The position numbers and the translations under genes are program-made. A stretch of DNA of 64,000 nt from Aquaspirillum sp. LM1 (GTDB lineage Bacteria > Pseudomonadota > Gammaproteobacteria > Burkholderiales > Aquaspirillaceae): the NCBI RefSeq assembly GCF_002002905.1, contig NZ_CP019509.1:1550001-1614000 (forward strand), in the 5' to 3' direction. Numbering within the stretch: position 1 is the stretch's first letter; each line of letters opens with the position of its first letter. Below are positions 1 through 7,621 of the stretch, one piece after another. A model generated the notes under the pieces. That model did not search any database and had not been told where the DNA came from. It saw only the letters and a program-made list of their open reading frames with translations.

Positions 1-1
1 C

Positions 2-727
2 CAGGCTGCCGCCTGCATTGCCCAGGGCAAGCTGATGAATGCCGGGCAAACCTGCGTGGCCCCAGACTATGTGCTGCTGCCGCGCGCGGCGCTGGCCGAA
101 TTTGTTCAGGCGTTTGCCCAGGCGGTGGCGCGCAGCTACCCCACCCTGGCCGACAACCCGGATTACAGCACCATCATCCACCGTGGCCAGCTCGACCGCC
201 TGCAAGGCTATCTGGACCAGGCGCGCGCTGCCGGCGCACAGTGGCATGCCTGCCTGCCCGCAGCAGAAACGGAGGCGCAACTGCGCGCCGTGGGCAAACT
301 CGCCCCACAGCTGCTGTGGGCGGTGCCGGACGGGCAGGCAGTGCTGGAAGAAGAAATTTTTGGCCCGATTCTGCCGCTGCTGGTGTACGACGAGCTGGCC
401 GATGCGCTGGCCTGGATTCAGGCCCGCCCGCGCCCGCTGGCGCTGTACCTGTTTGACCATGATCGCGCCCGCATCCGCCAGGTGCTGAAACACACGCACG
501 CCGGCGGCGTGGTGATCAACGACACGCTGCTGCATGTGGTGCAGGATAGCCTGCCGTTTGGCGGGGTAGGCGCTTCCGGCATGGGCCAGTATCATGGCCA
601 TCACGGCTTTCTGACCTTCAGCACGCTTAAGCCAGTGCTCTACCAGGCCCGCCTGAACGCCATGCCGCTGCTGCGCCCGCCGTATGGCCGGCTGTTGCGC
701 TGGCTGCAAACCTGGATGATACGGTGA
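2..727 (+). CDS. Aldehyde dehydrogenase, coniferyl-aldehyde type (3' part)
   Basis: NAD(P)-dependent aldehyde dehydrogenase oxidising aldehydes to acids in the cytoplasm. The reading frame is open from the window edge, so the N-terminal Rossmann part lies outside; 241 residues are visible. Motifs: the catalytic cysteine block NAGQTCVAPDY near the start, the EEIFGPILPL block, and the C-terminal PFGGVGASGMGQYHG block typical of the coniferyl aldehyde dehydrogenase subgroup. It is followed after 34 bp by a Tat-exported small protein and a GMC oxidoreductase. The same three-gene order is known from Pseudomonas, which suggests stepwise oxidation of an alcohol to aldehyde to acid. Substrate identity is inference. 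Confidence 0.9.
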   Translation, partial: QAAACIAQGKLMNAGQTCVAPDYVLLPRAALAEFVQAFAQAVARSYPTLADNPDYSTIIHRGQLDRLQGYLDQARAAGAQWHACLPAAETEAQLRAVGKLAPQLLWAVPDGQAVLEEEIFGPILPLLVYDELADALAWIQARPRPLALYLFDHDRARIRQVLKHTHAGGVVINDTLLHVVQDSLPFGGVGASGMGQYHGHHGFLTFSTLKPVLYQARLNAMPLLRPPYGRLLRWLQTWMIR

Positions 728-761
728 AGGCGCGCCACCACTTTACCCACCCGGAGGGTGT

Positions 762-1328
762 ATGAAACCCCTGCTGACCCGACGCCATTTTTTGCGTGCT
801 GGCCTGGCTGGCGGCGCGCTGCTGCTGGGCGTGCGCCTGGCCTGGGGGCCGTTTGCCCGCATGCGTCTGGCCGATGTGCCGGAACAGTTCAAGGTGTTGA
901 ACGAACGCACCGCCACTGCCCTGGCGGCAATTGCCCCGGCCATGCTGGGCTCGGTGCTGCCGCCAGAAGACGCGGAAGACGCCCGTCTGGCGGCGCTGCA
1001 TGCGCTGCTCAAGGCGATTGACCAGGCCATTGCCGCCCTGCCGGTGCCGGTGCAGGCCGAAGTGACCCAGCTGCTGGATTTGCTGATTTTTCCGCTTACC
1101 CGGCGCTGGCTGGCCGGCATTCGCGGCGAATGGACCCGCGCCAGCGAAGCGGAGATTACCGATTTTCTGTATGGCTGGCGCACCAGCCGCTTTCAGCTAT
1201 TGCGCGCCGGCTATCAGGGCTTGCATCAATTACTGTGTGCTGGCTGGTATGCGTTACCCACCAGCCAGCAGGCCATTGGCTACCCCGGCCCGCCCGCGCA
1301 CTGGCTGGCGGCAAGGAACCCGACATGA
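762..1328 (+). CDS. Tat-signal small protein upstream of GMC oxidoreductase
   Basis: A 188-residue protein starting with a twin-arginine-like leader (TRRHFLRAGLAGGALLLG), so probably exported folded across the inner membrane. A good ribosome site (GGAGG at 753-757) precedes ATG 762. The stop codon overlaps the start of the GMC gene (ATGA), so the two are translationally coupled. I recognise no catalytic motif. By position it is probably a small accessory subunit or export partner of the GMC enzyme, comparable to the small subunits that accompany gluconate or alcohol dehydrogenases of this class. That role is inferred from context, not from sequence. Confidence 0.75.
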   Translation: MKPLLTRRHFLRAGLAGGALLLGVRLAWGPFARMRLADVPEQFKVLNERTATALAAIAPAMLGSVLPPEDAEDARLAALHALLKAIDQAIAALPVPVQAEVTQLLDLLIFPLTRRWLAGIRGEWTRASEAEITDFLYGWRTSRFQLLRAGYQGLHQLLCAGWYALPTSQQAIGYPGPPAHWLAARNPT

Positions 1329-2917
1329 ATTTTCCTGATCCGATTGCCGCCGGGCTGGCCCGTGGCTGGCAGGTGGTAGATGCCGCCACGCTGAACGCCG
1401 ATGCCCGGTTTGACGCCGATGTGGTGATTGTGGGCACTGGCGCGGGCGGTGGCGTCAGTGCCGAAGTGCTGGCCCAGGCCGGGCTGAAGGTGCTGATGAT
1501 TGAAGAAGGCCCGCTGCCGCGCGGCAGTGATTTTCGCCTGCAGGAAACCGACGCCTACCCGCAGCTGTATCAGGCCTGCGCGGCGCGGCAAACCCAGGAC
1601 AAGGCCATCACCATCTTGCAGGGCCGCACCGTGGGCGGCTCCACCACGGTAAACTGGACGTCCTCGTTTCGCACCCCGGCCAGCACGCTGGCGGTGTGGC
1701 ACGAACGCTACGACCTGCCGCTGACCGAAGCGGAAATGCGCCCCTGGTTCGAGCAGATCGAAACCCGGCTGTCGGTGGTGGACTGGCCAGACGCGCCCAA
1801 CGCCAATAACGCACTGCTGGCGCGTGGCGCCCAACAGCTGGGCATCAGCCATGGGCGGATTCGGCGCAATGTCAAAGGCTGCTGGAACCTGGGCTACTGC
1901 GGCATGGGTTGCCCCATCCACGCCAAGCAGTCGATGCTGGTCACCACCATTCCGGCTGCGCTGGATCTGGGCGCGCGCCTTTTGGTGCGCTGTCGCGCCG
2001 AGCAGCTGACGTTTACCGCAGGCGAAGTGACCGGGCTGGAATGCCTGGCGCTGGACAGCGCCGGCCTGCGCCCCAACGGGGTGCGGGTGTCGGTGCGTGC
2101 CCGTCACTATGTACTGGCCGGCGGGGCGATCAACACCCCGGCGCTGCTGCTGCGCAGCCACGCACCCGACCCATCGCGCCGGCTGGGCAAGCGTACCTTT
2201 TTGCACCCCACCGTGTTATCGGGTGGGGTATTTTCCGAAGCAGTCCACCCCTACCATGGTGCGCCGCAAACGGTATACAGCGATCACTTTCTGCATACCC
2301 AGGAGATTGACGGCCCACTGGGCTACAAGCTGGAAACCCCGCCAGTGCATCCGCTGCTGGCGGCAGTCACCCTCACCGGCATGGGCAGCAGCCACGCTGC
2401 GCTGATGCATTACCTGCCGCATCTGCAGGTAATGCTGGCGCTGCTGCGCGACGGTTTTCATGTGGACAGCCAGGGCGGTGTGGTCAGCGTGGACGACGCT
2501 GGCCATGCCCGGCTGGACTACCCGCTGACCGACCCGCTGTGGGAAGCCGCCCGCCGCGCCTGGCTATCCATGGCCGAGCTGCAGTTTGCCGCCGGTGCCC
2601 AGCAGGTGCTGCCCATCCACGAAGACGCCCGCCCATACCGCAACTGGCCCGAAGCCCGCGCCGCCATCCTGCAGCTGCCACTGGAGATCCTGCGCGCGCG
2701 CTGGGTGAGCGCCCATGTGATGGGCGGGGCAATGATGGGCAAGGATGAACAGCGCGGCGTGGTCAACGCCGACGGCCAGTATTGGGGCGTGCGCAATCTG
2801 TCGGTGTTTGACGGATCGGTGTTTCCCACCAGCATTGGTGCCAACCCGCAACTGTCGGTGTATGCGCTGGCACTACGCAATGCCAGCGGGCTGGCGGCAC
2901 AGCTCAGGAAACGCTGA
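1325..2917 (+). CDS. GMC family oxidoreductase (choline-dehydrogenase-like)
   Basis: A 530-residue FAD-dependent GMC oxidoreductase, probably an alcohol dehydrogenase. The start ATG 1325 overlaps the preceding stop. The dinucleotide-binding fold is seen as VVIVGTGAGGGVSAE near residue 36, the GMC signature as GRTVGGSTTVNW, and the C-terminal FAD/active-site block as HVMGGAMMG and DGSVFPTSIGANPQ. A cysteine cluster GCWNLGYCGMGCP lies mid-protein, as in many bacterial members of this subgroup. It has no leader of its own, so it may be exported with its Tat-signal neighbour. The stop codon lies inside the left end of the repeat that follows (CGCTGAAAAAATCG), so the native C-terminus may have been altered by insertion. 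Confidence 0.88.
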   Translation: MNFPDPIAAGLARGWQVVDAATLNADARFDADVVIVGTGAGGGVSAEVLAQAGLKVLMIEEGPLPRGSDFRLQETDAYPQLYQACAARQTQDKAITILQGRTVGGSTTVNWTSSFRTPASTLAVWHERYDLPLTEAEMRPWFEQIETRLSVVDWPDAPNANNALLARGAQQLGISHGRIRRNVKGCWNLGYCGMGCPIHAKQSMLVTTIPAALDLGARLLVRCRAEQLTFTAGEVTGLECLALDSAGLRPNGVRVSVRARHYVLAGGAINTPALLLRSHAPDPSRRLGKRTFLHPTVLSGGVFSEAVHPYHGAPQTVYSDHFLHTQEIDGPLGYKLETPPVHPLLAAVTLTGMGSSHAALMHYLPHLQVMLALLRDGFHVDSQGGVVSVDDAGHARLDYPLTDPLWEAARRAWLSMAELQFAAGAQQVLPIHEDARPYRNWPEARAAILQLPLEILRARWVSAHVMGGAMMGKDEQRGVVNADGQYWGVRNLSVFDGSVFPTSIGANPQLSVYALALRNASGLAAQLRKR

Positions 2918-3585
2918 AAAAATCGTCATTCCGCGCAGGCGGGAATCCAGGGGCGTCCACAGCGTGCAGCGGGGATGTGCGCTCACGACTGCCCCGCCTG
3001 CTCCACGCCCACAGCGCACGCAGTGGCACGGCCTGGGTTCCCGCCTGCGCGGGAACGACAAGTCGGGTGAAATTCATGCCAGAAGAGGGCTAGCCTCCGA
3101 TGGGGGATCTGGTTTAATTTTTTTTAAAACAAAGTCTTATCTAGAAACAGCAAACCACCCGCCGCACCCCACCGCGTCATTCCCGCACAGGCGGGAATCC
3201 AGGGGCATCCACAGCGTGCAGCGGGTGTGTGCTCTTATGACTGTCCCGCCTGCTCCACGTCCACGGCGCACGCGGTGGCGTGGTCTGGGTTCCCGCCTCA
3301 GCGGGAACGACAAGTGGGTGAAACTCATGCCAGAAGAGGGCTAGCCTCCGATGGGTTTCCCGGTTTCATTTCTTTTGAAACAAAACCTTACTTAGCCACA
3401 GCGAACCACCCGCCGCACCCCACCCCGTCATTCCCGCGCAGGCGGGAATCCAGGGGCATCCACAGCGTGCAGCGGGTGTGTGCTCACGACTGCCCCGTCT
3501 GCTCCACGCCCACAGCGCACACTGTGGCATGGTCTGGGTTCCCGCCTCAGCGGGAACGACACGTCGGGTGAGATTCATGCCGAAA
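2912..3585. repeat. Three tandem 251-bp units with dRS3-like palindromes
   Basis: Three near-identical units begin at 2928, 3179 and 3430, giving an exact period of 251 bp; the third is cut short near 3585. Each unit opens with ATTCCC-N8-GGGAAT (the first has lost one C) and carries a second palindrome GTTCCC-N8-GGGAAC about 110 bp later (3037-3056, 3289-3308, 3538-3557). The left end CGCTGAAAAAATCGTCATT is shared with the 100-bp repeats found at 36.4, 53.3 and 54.1 kb. Short open frames inside are by-products of the repeat. There is no gene between 2918 and 3779. Confidence 0.85.
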
Positions 3586-3698
3586 GCGGTCGAGTCGCCG
3601 TCCCGTTGAAATACCCGCCAGCAGGCAAGCGCGCTGACCTTGGGTATCTATGCCAATGATCGGTTTATATCATGATGACTGGTGACTGGCATCTTGAC

Positions 3699-3739
3699 GC
3701 AAAACGCCCCGCCGCCTGCTGGCTGACGGGGCGTTTTGC
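3699..3739 (-). terminator. Terminator of the phasin-like gene
   Basis: A 12-bp perfect stem, GCAAAACGCCCC paired with GGGGCGTTTTGC, 41 bp downstream of the minus-strand gene ending at 3780. A-rich and T-rich stem ends allow use in either direction. Confidence 0.8.
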
Positions 3740-3779
3740 ATCACGCGGGCTGGTGTGGCCGTGTGTGTCGCTGGCGTGC

Positions 3780-4178
3780 TTAGTGCAGCGTGGTGCTGGC
3801 GTAAGCCAGACCCCCATTGGCGCGGCCCAGCTCGGTGAAGAAGCGCGAGGTGTGGCTGACTTCACGCTGCAGATAATCCCCCCACGGCTTGGCCCAGGCC
3901 GGCTGGCCGCAGGCGTTGAACATCAGCTGCCACTGGCTGATTTGTGCTTCCAGCGCCTGGATCGACAGATCGTGACCCAGCGCCAGGCTGTCGCTAAAGC
4001 CGATACATGCCAGGCGTTCACGTTTGCGCTCCCACGGCTTTTGCCGGGCAGCTTCGCGCATGACGCGCAGTACCGAATCTGCCACGCGGGTGTAGCAGGT
4101 TTGTTGCTGACGCAGCGCGTGCAGGGTGGCTTCGTTGCCCAGGGCAACATTGAGTGTGGCGACGGCAGGATAGTCCAT
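3780..4178 (-). CDS. Phasin-like small protein
   Basis: A 132-residue soluble, mainly helical protein without signal peptide or membrane segment. The start ATG 4178 (MDYPAVATLN) is chosen because AAAGGAC stands just upstream; longer starts run into the promoter. Size, amphipathic helical character and the pattern around QREVSHTSRFFTEL resemble granule-associated phasins, which coat polyhydroxyalkanoate granules, but similarity is weak. Independent support comes from two TGC-N3-GCAA sites upstream, the core of the site recognised by the PHA regulators PhbF/PhaR. It is transcribed divergently from the CLC channel gene and ends at a strong terminator. It could also be an unrelated small stress protein. 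Confidence 0.55.
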   Translation of the reverse strand: MDYPAVATLNVALGNEATLHALRQQQTCYTRVADSVLRVMREAARQKPWERKRERLACIGFSDSLALGHDLSIQALEAQISQWQLMFNACGQPAWAKPWGDYLQREVSHTSRFFTELGRANGGLAYASTTLH

Positions 4179-4197
4179 GATGCGTCCTTTCCAGTTA

Positions 4198-4399
4198 TTG
4201 TGCATTGCAACATAACTATACGTGGTTTTACGGATTTCGGCAAAGTCAATAGTCAGTTTTTTATGGGTAATGTCGCATCTGCACAAAAAAATGACTTAAT
4301 AAGCAAGGCTTTCCGTGTGGTGGCCCACATAAGCAACAACTGCGCCATGCTCAGTGGGTGGCTTACACCACTGGCAAATTATATTGCATGGCAACATAA
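4198..4399. promoter_or_regulatory. Two TGC-N3-GCAACATAA operator-like sites
   Basis: Near-identical direct repeats lie at 4198-4215 (TTGTGCATTGCAACATAA) and 4384-4399 (TTGCATGGCAACATAA). The first is 20-37 bp upstream of the phasin-like start. The core TGC-N3-GCAA matches the known PhbF/PhaR recognition core. The region between (4179-4535) is otherwise AT-rich and has no gene, and is shared with the divergent CLC gene. Confidence 0.5.
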
Positions 4400-4535
4400 A
4401 CACCCCGTGGAAGGCGGTCAGCGGCAGAGCCTCCCCCGGCCCTGGCCCGCCAGGCGTGCAGTTGGGCCGCTGCCAGTGCCGGCACGTTCCGATGCTACAC
4501 TTTGCCCCGTTGGCGTTTACCCCGAGAACAACACG

Positions 4536-5771
4536 ATGGTTTTCCCCCGCGCAGCGCAGTACCGGCGGCCCCTGATTGCACCAGTGAAATGGCTGGCGCT
4601 GATTCTGGCGGTGGCCGCGCTGGCCGGCAGTGCATCGGCAGCGTTTTTGGCCGCGCTGGACTGGGCCACCGCCACCCGCCTGGCCCACCCCTGGCTGCTG
4701 GCCGGCCTGCCACTGGCCGGATTTGCCGTGGCCTGGGTGTACTGGCGCGTCGGCCAGCCGGTAGAGGCCGGCAATAATCTGCTGATTGACGAAATCCATA
4801 ACCCGAAAAACACCATTCCGCTGCGCATGGTGCCGCTGATCTGGCTGGGCACGGTGATTGCCCACCTGTTTGGTGCATCGGTCGGGCGCGAAGGCGCGGC
4901 GGTGCAGATGGGCGGCGCGCTGGCAGACCAGGTTGCCCAGCGCTGCCGGCTGGACGCCTTCGACCGCCAGCGCATGCTGCTGACCGGCATCAGCGCCGGG
5001 TTTGCCTCGGTGTTTGGCACGCCGCTGGCCGGCGCGGTGTTTGCGCTGGAAGTGCTGGCGCTGGGCCGGGTGCGCGCCGATGCCTTGCTGCCCTGCCTGC
5101 TGGCGGCGCTGCTGGCCGACCAGGTGTGCCTGGCCTGGGGCGCGCAGCATGCGCACCACACGGTGGCGGCCATTCCGGCACTATCGCCGGCCACGCTGGC
5201 CGCCATCCTGCTGGCTGGCGCGCTGTTTGGCCTGGCCGGGCGCAGCTTTGCCCACGCCACCCACGGCCTGGGCCAGTGGCTGAAAAACCGGGTCAGCTAT
5301 CCGCCCCTGCGCCCGCTGCTGGGCGGCGCGCTGGTGGCCGGGCTGGCCTGGACGCTGGGCGGCGAGCGCTTTCTCGGGCTGGGGCTGGGGCTGATTGACG
5401 CGGCGTTTACCCAGCCGCTGGGCATGCAGGAAGCCGCCGGCAAGTGGGCGTTCACCGTGCTGTCACTGGCCAGCGCTTTCAAGGGCGGCGAAGTCACCCC
5501 GCTGTTTGCTATCGGTGCCACCCTGGGCAACGCCCTGGCCCCGCTGCTGGCGCTGCCCGCACCGCTGCTGGCCGGCATCGGCCTGGTGGCGGTGTTTGCC
5601 GGCGCAGCCAACACCCCGCTGGCGTGCACGCTGATGGCGATGGAACTGTTTGGCAGCGGCGTGGGCGCGTACGCCGCCCTGGCCTGCGCCGCCAGCTACG
5701 CCTGCTCCGGCCACCACGGCATCTACCGCGCCCAGCGGGTGGACGCACCCAAACACCGGCCAGTGTCGTAG
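4536..5771 (+). CDS. CLC-family chloride channel/transporter
   Basis: A 411-residue polytopic inner-membrane protein of the CLC chloride channel or Cl-/H+ antiporter family. The diagnostic GREGAAVQMGG motif near residue 120 corresponds to GREGP, and GTPLAGAVFALEV follows about 40 residues later. A third ion-pathway region, KGGEVTPLFAIGATLGN, lies near residue 320. The N-terminal GSGIP motif is not conserved (EIHNPKNTIP), as in voltage-gated-channel-like bacterial members. No C-terminal CBS domains are present. The frame stays open far upstream of ATG 4536, but that stretch is antisense to the phasin-like gene and does not look like CLC. A role in acid or osmotic response is family knowledge only. 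Confidence 0.85.
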   Translation: MVFPRAAQYRRPLIAPVKWLALILAVAALAGSASAAFLAALDWATATRLAHPWLLAGLPLAGFAVAWVYWRVGQPVEAGNNLLIDEIHNPKNTIPLRMVPLIWLGTVIAHLFGASVGREGAAVQMGGALADQVAQRCRLDAFDRQRMLLTGISAGFASVFGTPLAGAVFALEVLALGRVRADALLPCLLAALLADQVCLAWGAQHAHHTVAAIPALSPATLAAILLAGALFGLAGRSFAHATHGLGQWLKNRVSYPPLRPLLGGALVAGLAWTLGGERFLGLGLGLIDAAFTQPLGMQEAAGKWAFTVLSLASAFKGGEVTPLFAIGATLGNALAPLLALPAPLLAGIGLVAVFAGAANTPLACTLMAMELFGSGVGAYAALACAASYACSGHHGIYRAQRVDAPKHRPVS

Positions 5772-5976
5772 TTGTTGCTGGGTGGGGGGCAGGCGTGGGG
5801 GGAGGCGGAGAAAAACCATGACTTCCGTGCCACCCATGATTCAACACATTGATTTTGCTTATTTTATTTTTAGAAAAACAATTGGCCTGACAGCGACAAT
5901 TTGTCGCAGGGGGGGCCGCCAATTAAGCTGCTGCAGTTCGGCCTTCCAAAAAAACGTAACTGGGGAAGGGCGAATC

Positions 5977-6174
5977 ATGGGAGAGATCCGTTTGTCGGTT
6001 GGCATGCTGATCTGTATGCAGGCATTTTGCATGCAGGCTAAAGCAGCAACACCGACGCTGGGGGTTGTCGAGGTTCGCGCCGGACTGGAAGTATTCAATC
6101 AAGAACAAAGCAGCCTGTCAGCGTCGCGCTTGGGTGTTACCCTAAAAGTACGCAGCAGTGGCCGAGACTGTTGA
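5977..6174 (+). CDS. Short exported peptide resembling a TonB-receptor N-terminus
   Basis: A 65-codon frame preceded by GGGGAAGGG. It encodes a leader-like segment (VGMLICMQAFCMQAKAA) followed by TLGVVEVRAGLE, the look of a TonB-box and plug start in TonB-dependent receptors, then stops. No receptor barrel follows. Either it is the 5' remnant of a deleted receptor gene or a chance frame. The rest of 5772-6370 has no recognisable gene; 6175-6370 is AT-rich and probably holds the promoter of the next gene. Confidence 0.35.
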   Translation: MGEIRLSVGMLICMQAFCMQAKAATPTLGVVEVRAGLEVFNQEQSSLSASRLGVTLKVRSSGRDC

Positions 6175-6370
6175 TTTATTTGCTAAGAAATTTAGTAGAG
6201 CCTCCGGCGATTTAGCATGCTTTTCTGATTCTTTGCATGGAAGTTTATTGGTATAGTGGCCTAGCCTAAACCCACACAGCCTACGTTTCCCCACCCACCC
6301 CGAGCTTAGCCGCGCCCCCATGCGGCCCACCTCGGGGCTGTCTTCCTCACCCTTTCCCCCTTGATTACTG

Positions 6371-7210
6371 ATGAAAACCATGACCTGTTTCACCCGCGCC
6401 TTGCGACCATGCTATTTGGCTTTTTTATTGTTTCCTGCCATCGCCATGGCCAATGACGCCACGGAGCCGCCATTGGGGGTGTTGCGGCACAGCAGTTTCG
6501 CAGACCGCACTATGACGGCATGCAAGGGTAGCAATGGCAAAATGCTGTTTGAAGACATGGCGGTGGTGGTGGCCGGTCGTTACCGCTGCACACCGGCGTA
6601 TGGCAAAGCCAAAGACTATCTGGTGGCGTATTTCGGCAAGCAGCACTTTTTTGTTGAGCACGATGCAGTGTTCATGCTGGATGAAAAACGCGCAGCGCTC
6701 CCCGAGCTGGACGACCAGACGCTGGCCAGGCTGGACGTTGCCGCGCTGGAAAAGGCCGGGGAGCACTATCGCGATGTGGCAATCCATAGTGCGCTGAAAG
6801 CCTACCATGCGCCGGCAAAACATGGCGTCAGCGTGCTGAGTTTCTCGGTGTACGACGAAAGCGAGCATACCGAGGCCACCGGCTTCAAGCTGGAGGTGTA
6901 CAACCCCACGCAAAAAACCATCAAATACATTCGTGTCGAGCTGATGGGCATGAACGCCGTCGATGACCCGGTGCGTGACCGTTTTGGCGGCAGCGCTGTC
7001 AAGCGGGTAAGAGGGATTGGCCCCATCGAACCGCGAGACTTCGGCACCTACACCTTTAAGCACTTATGGTTTACCGATGCGGTGGAATGGGCAAAACTGG
7101 TGTCGTTGCGGGTGGATTACATGGACGGCAGCAGCAAAACCATCAAGAGCCTGAAGCCGGTCAAGGTAGATCAGGTACACCAGGACGCCCTCGCCTGGGA
7201 GCCGGAGTAA
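6371..7210 (+). CDS. Secreted protein of unknown function
   Basis: A 279-residue protein with a clear signal peptide (hydrophobic stretch CYLAFLLFPAIAMA, cleavage expected after AMA), so periplasmic or outer-membrane associated. Two cysteines (around ACKGS and RCTPA) could form a disulphide in the mature N-terminal half. The C-terminal half (FKLEVYNPTQKTIKYIRVELMG) reads like a beta-sandwich of the kind seen in secreted binding proteins. I do not recognise the family. Base composition is less GC-rich than the flanks. The start could also be the second Met three codons later; no strong ribosome site supports either. It precedes a TonB-dependent receptor but is separated from it by 400 bp and a hairpin. 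Confidence 0.65.
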   Translation: MKTMTCFTRALRPCYLAFLLFPAIAMANDATEPPLGVLRHSSFADRTMTACKGSNGKMLFEDMAVVVAGRYRCTPAYGKAKDYLVAYFGKQHFFVEHDAVFMLDEKRAALPELDDQTLARLDVAALEKAGEHYRDVAIHSALKAYHAPAKHGVSVLSFSVYDESEHTEATGFKLEVYNPTQKTIKYIRVELMGMNAVDDPVRDRFGGSAVKRVRGIGPIEPRDFGTYTFKHLWFTDAVEWAKLVSLRVDYMDGSSKTIKSLKPVKVDQVHQDALAWEPE

Positions 7211-7279
7211 GCCTGGGCTGCGGTTGTTGCACCAGCGACCAACTGGACTGGTTTGAACACCTCGATGGGGAATCAACAG

Positions 7280-7307
7280 CTTAAACCTGCTCGGGCGCAG
7301 GTTTAAG
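7280..7307. terminator. Hairpin in the 7211-7621 gap
   Basis: A perfect 11-bp stem (CTTAAACCTGC with GCAGGTTTAAG, 6-base loop) about 70 bp after the secreted-protein gene. There is no long T run, so termination strength is uncertain. I see no gene or recognisable riboswitch in the rest of 7211-7621. Confidence 0.5.
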
Positions 7308-7621
7308 CCGGTATTGTCTTTCAAATTCCGCTGGGTGCATGCTAGAGACAGCCGCTGCGTGTGCGGATATAGTCGGCTTGTTTCGAACCACGACAAGTAC
7401 GAAGAAGCCCGGCAAGGTCGTGCCACAACGTCAGGACGGGTGTGTTCGCGCTTAACCTCCCGCTGCAACATTACGTTACATTTCCCCTCTGCCCGGACAT
7501 GCACCGGTTACATGCCTGCGGTTTAATCAGGAACCGTTCTCACGTTTACAAAACTTAACCCTGGCCTGGCCCGTGGCGCTGCTGCACGCCCAAATCCCAT
7601 GGCCACAGGAGAGTGTTCAGC

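Noticed and set aside
2745-3571. Open frames of 199 and 114 codons in the 2.9-3.6 kb repeats
   Set aside because: They translate the tandem repeat itself and have no independent start signals.
2912-3585. CRISPR array
   Set aside because: Units are 251 bp with no short direct repeats alternating with unique spacers, and no cas genes are present.
3672-4535. Long in-frame upstream extension of the CLC gene
   Set aside because: It is antisense to the phasin-like gene and has no CLC similarity; the CLC protein starts normally at 4536.
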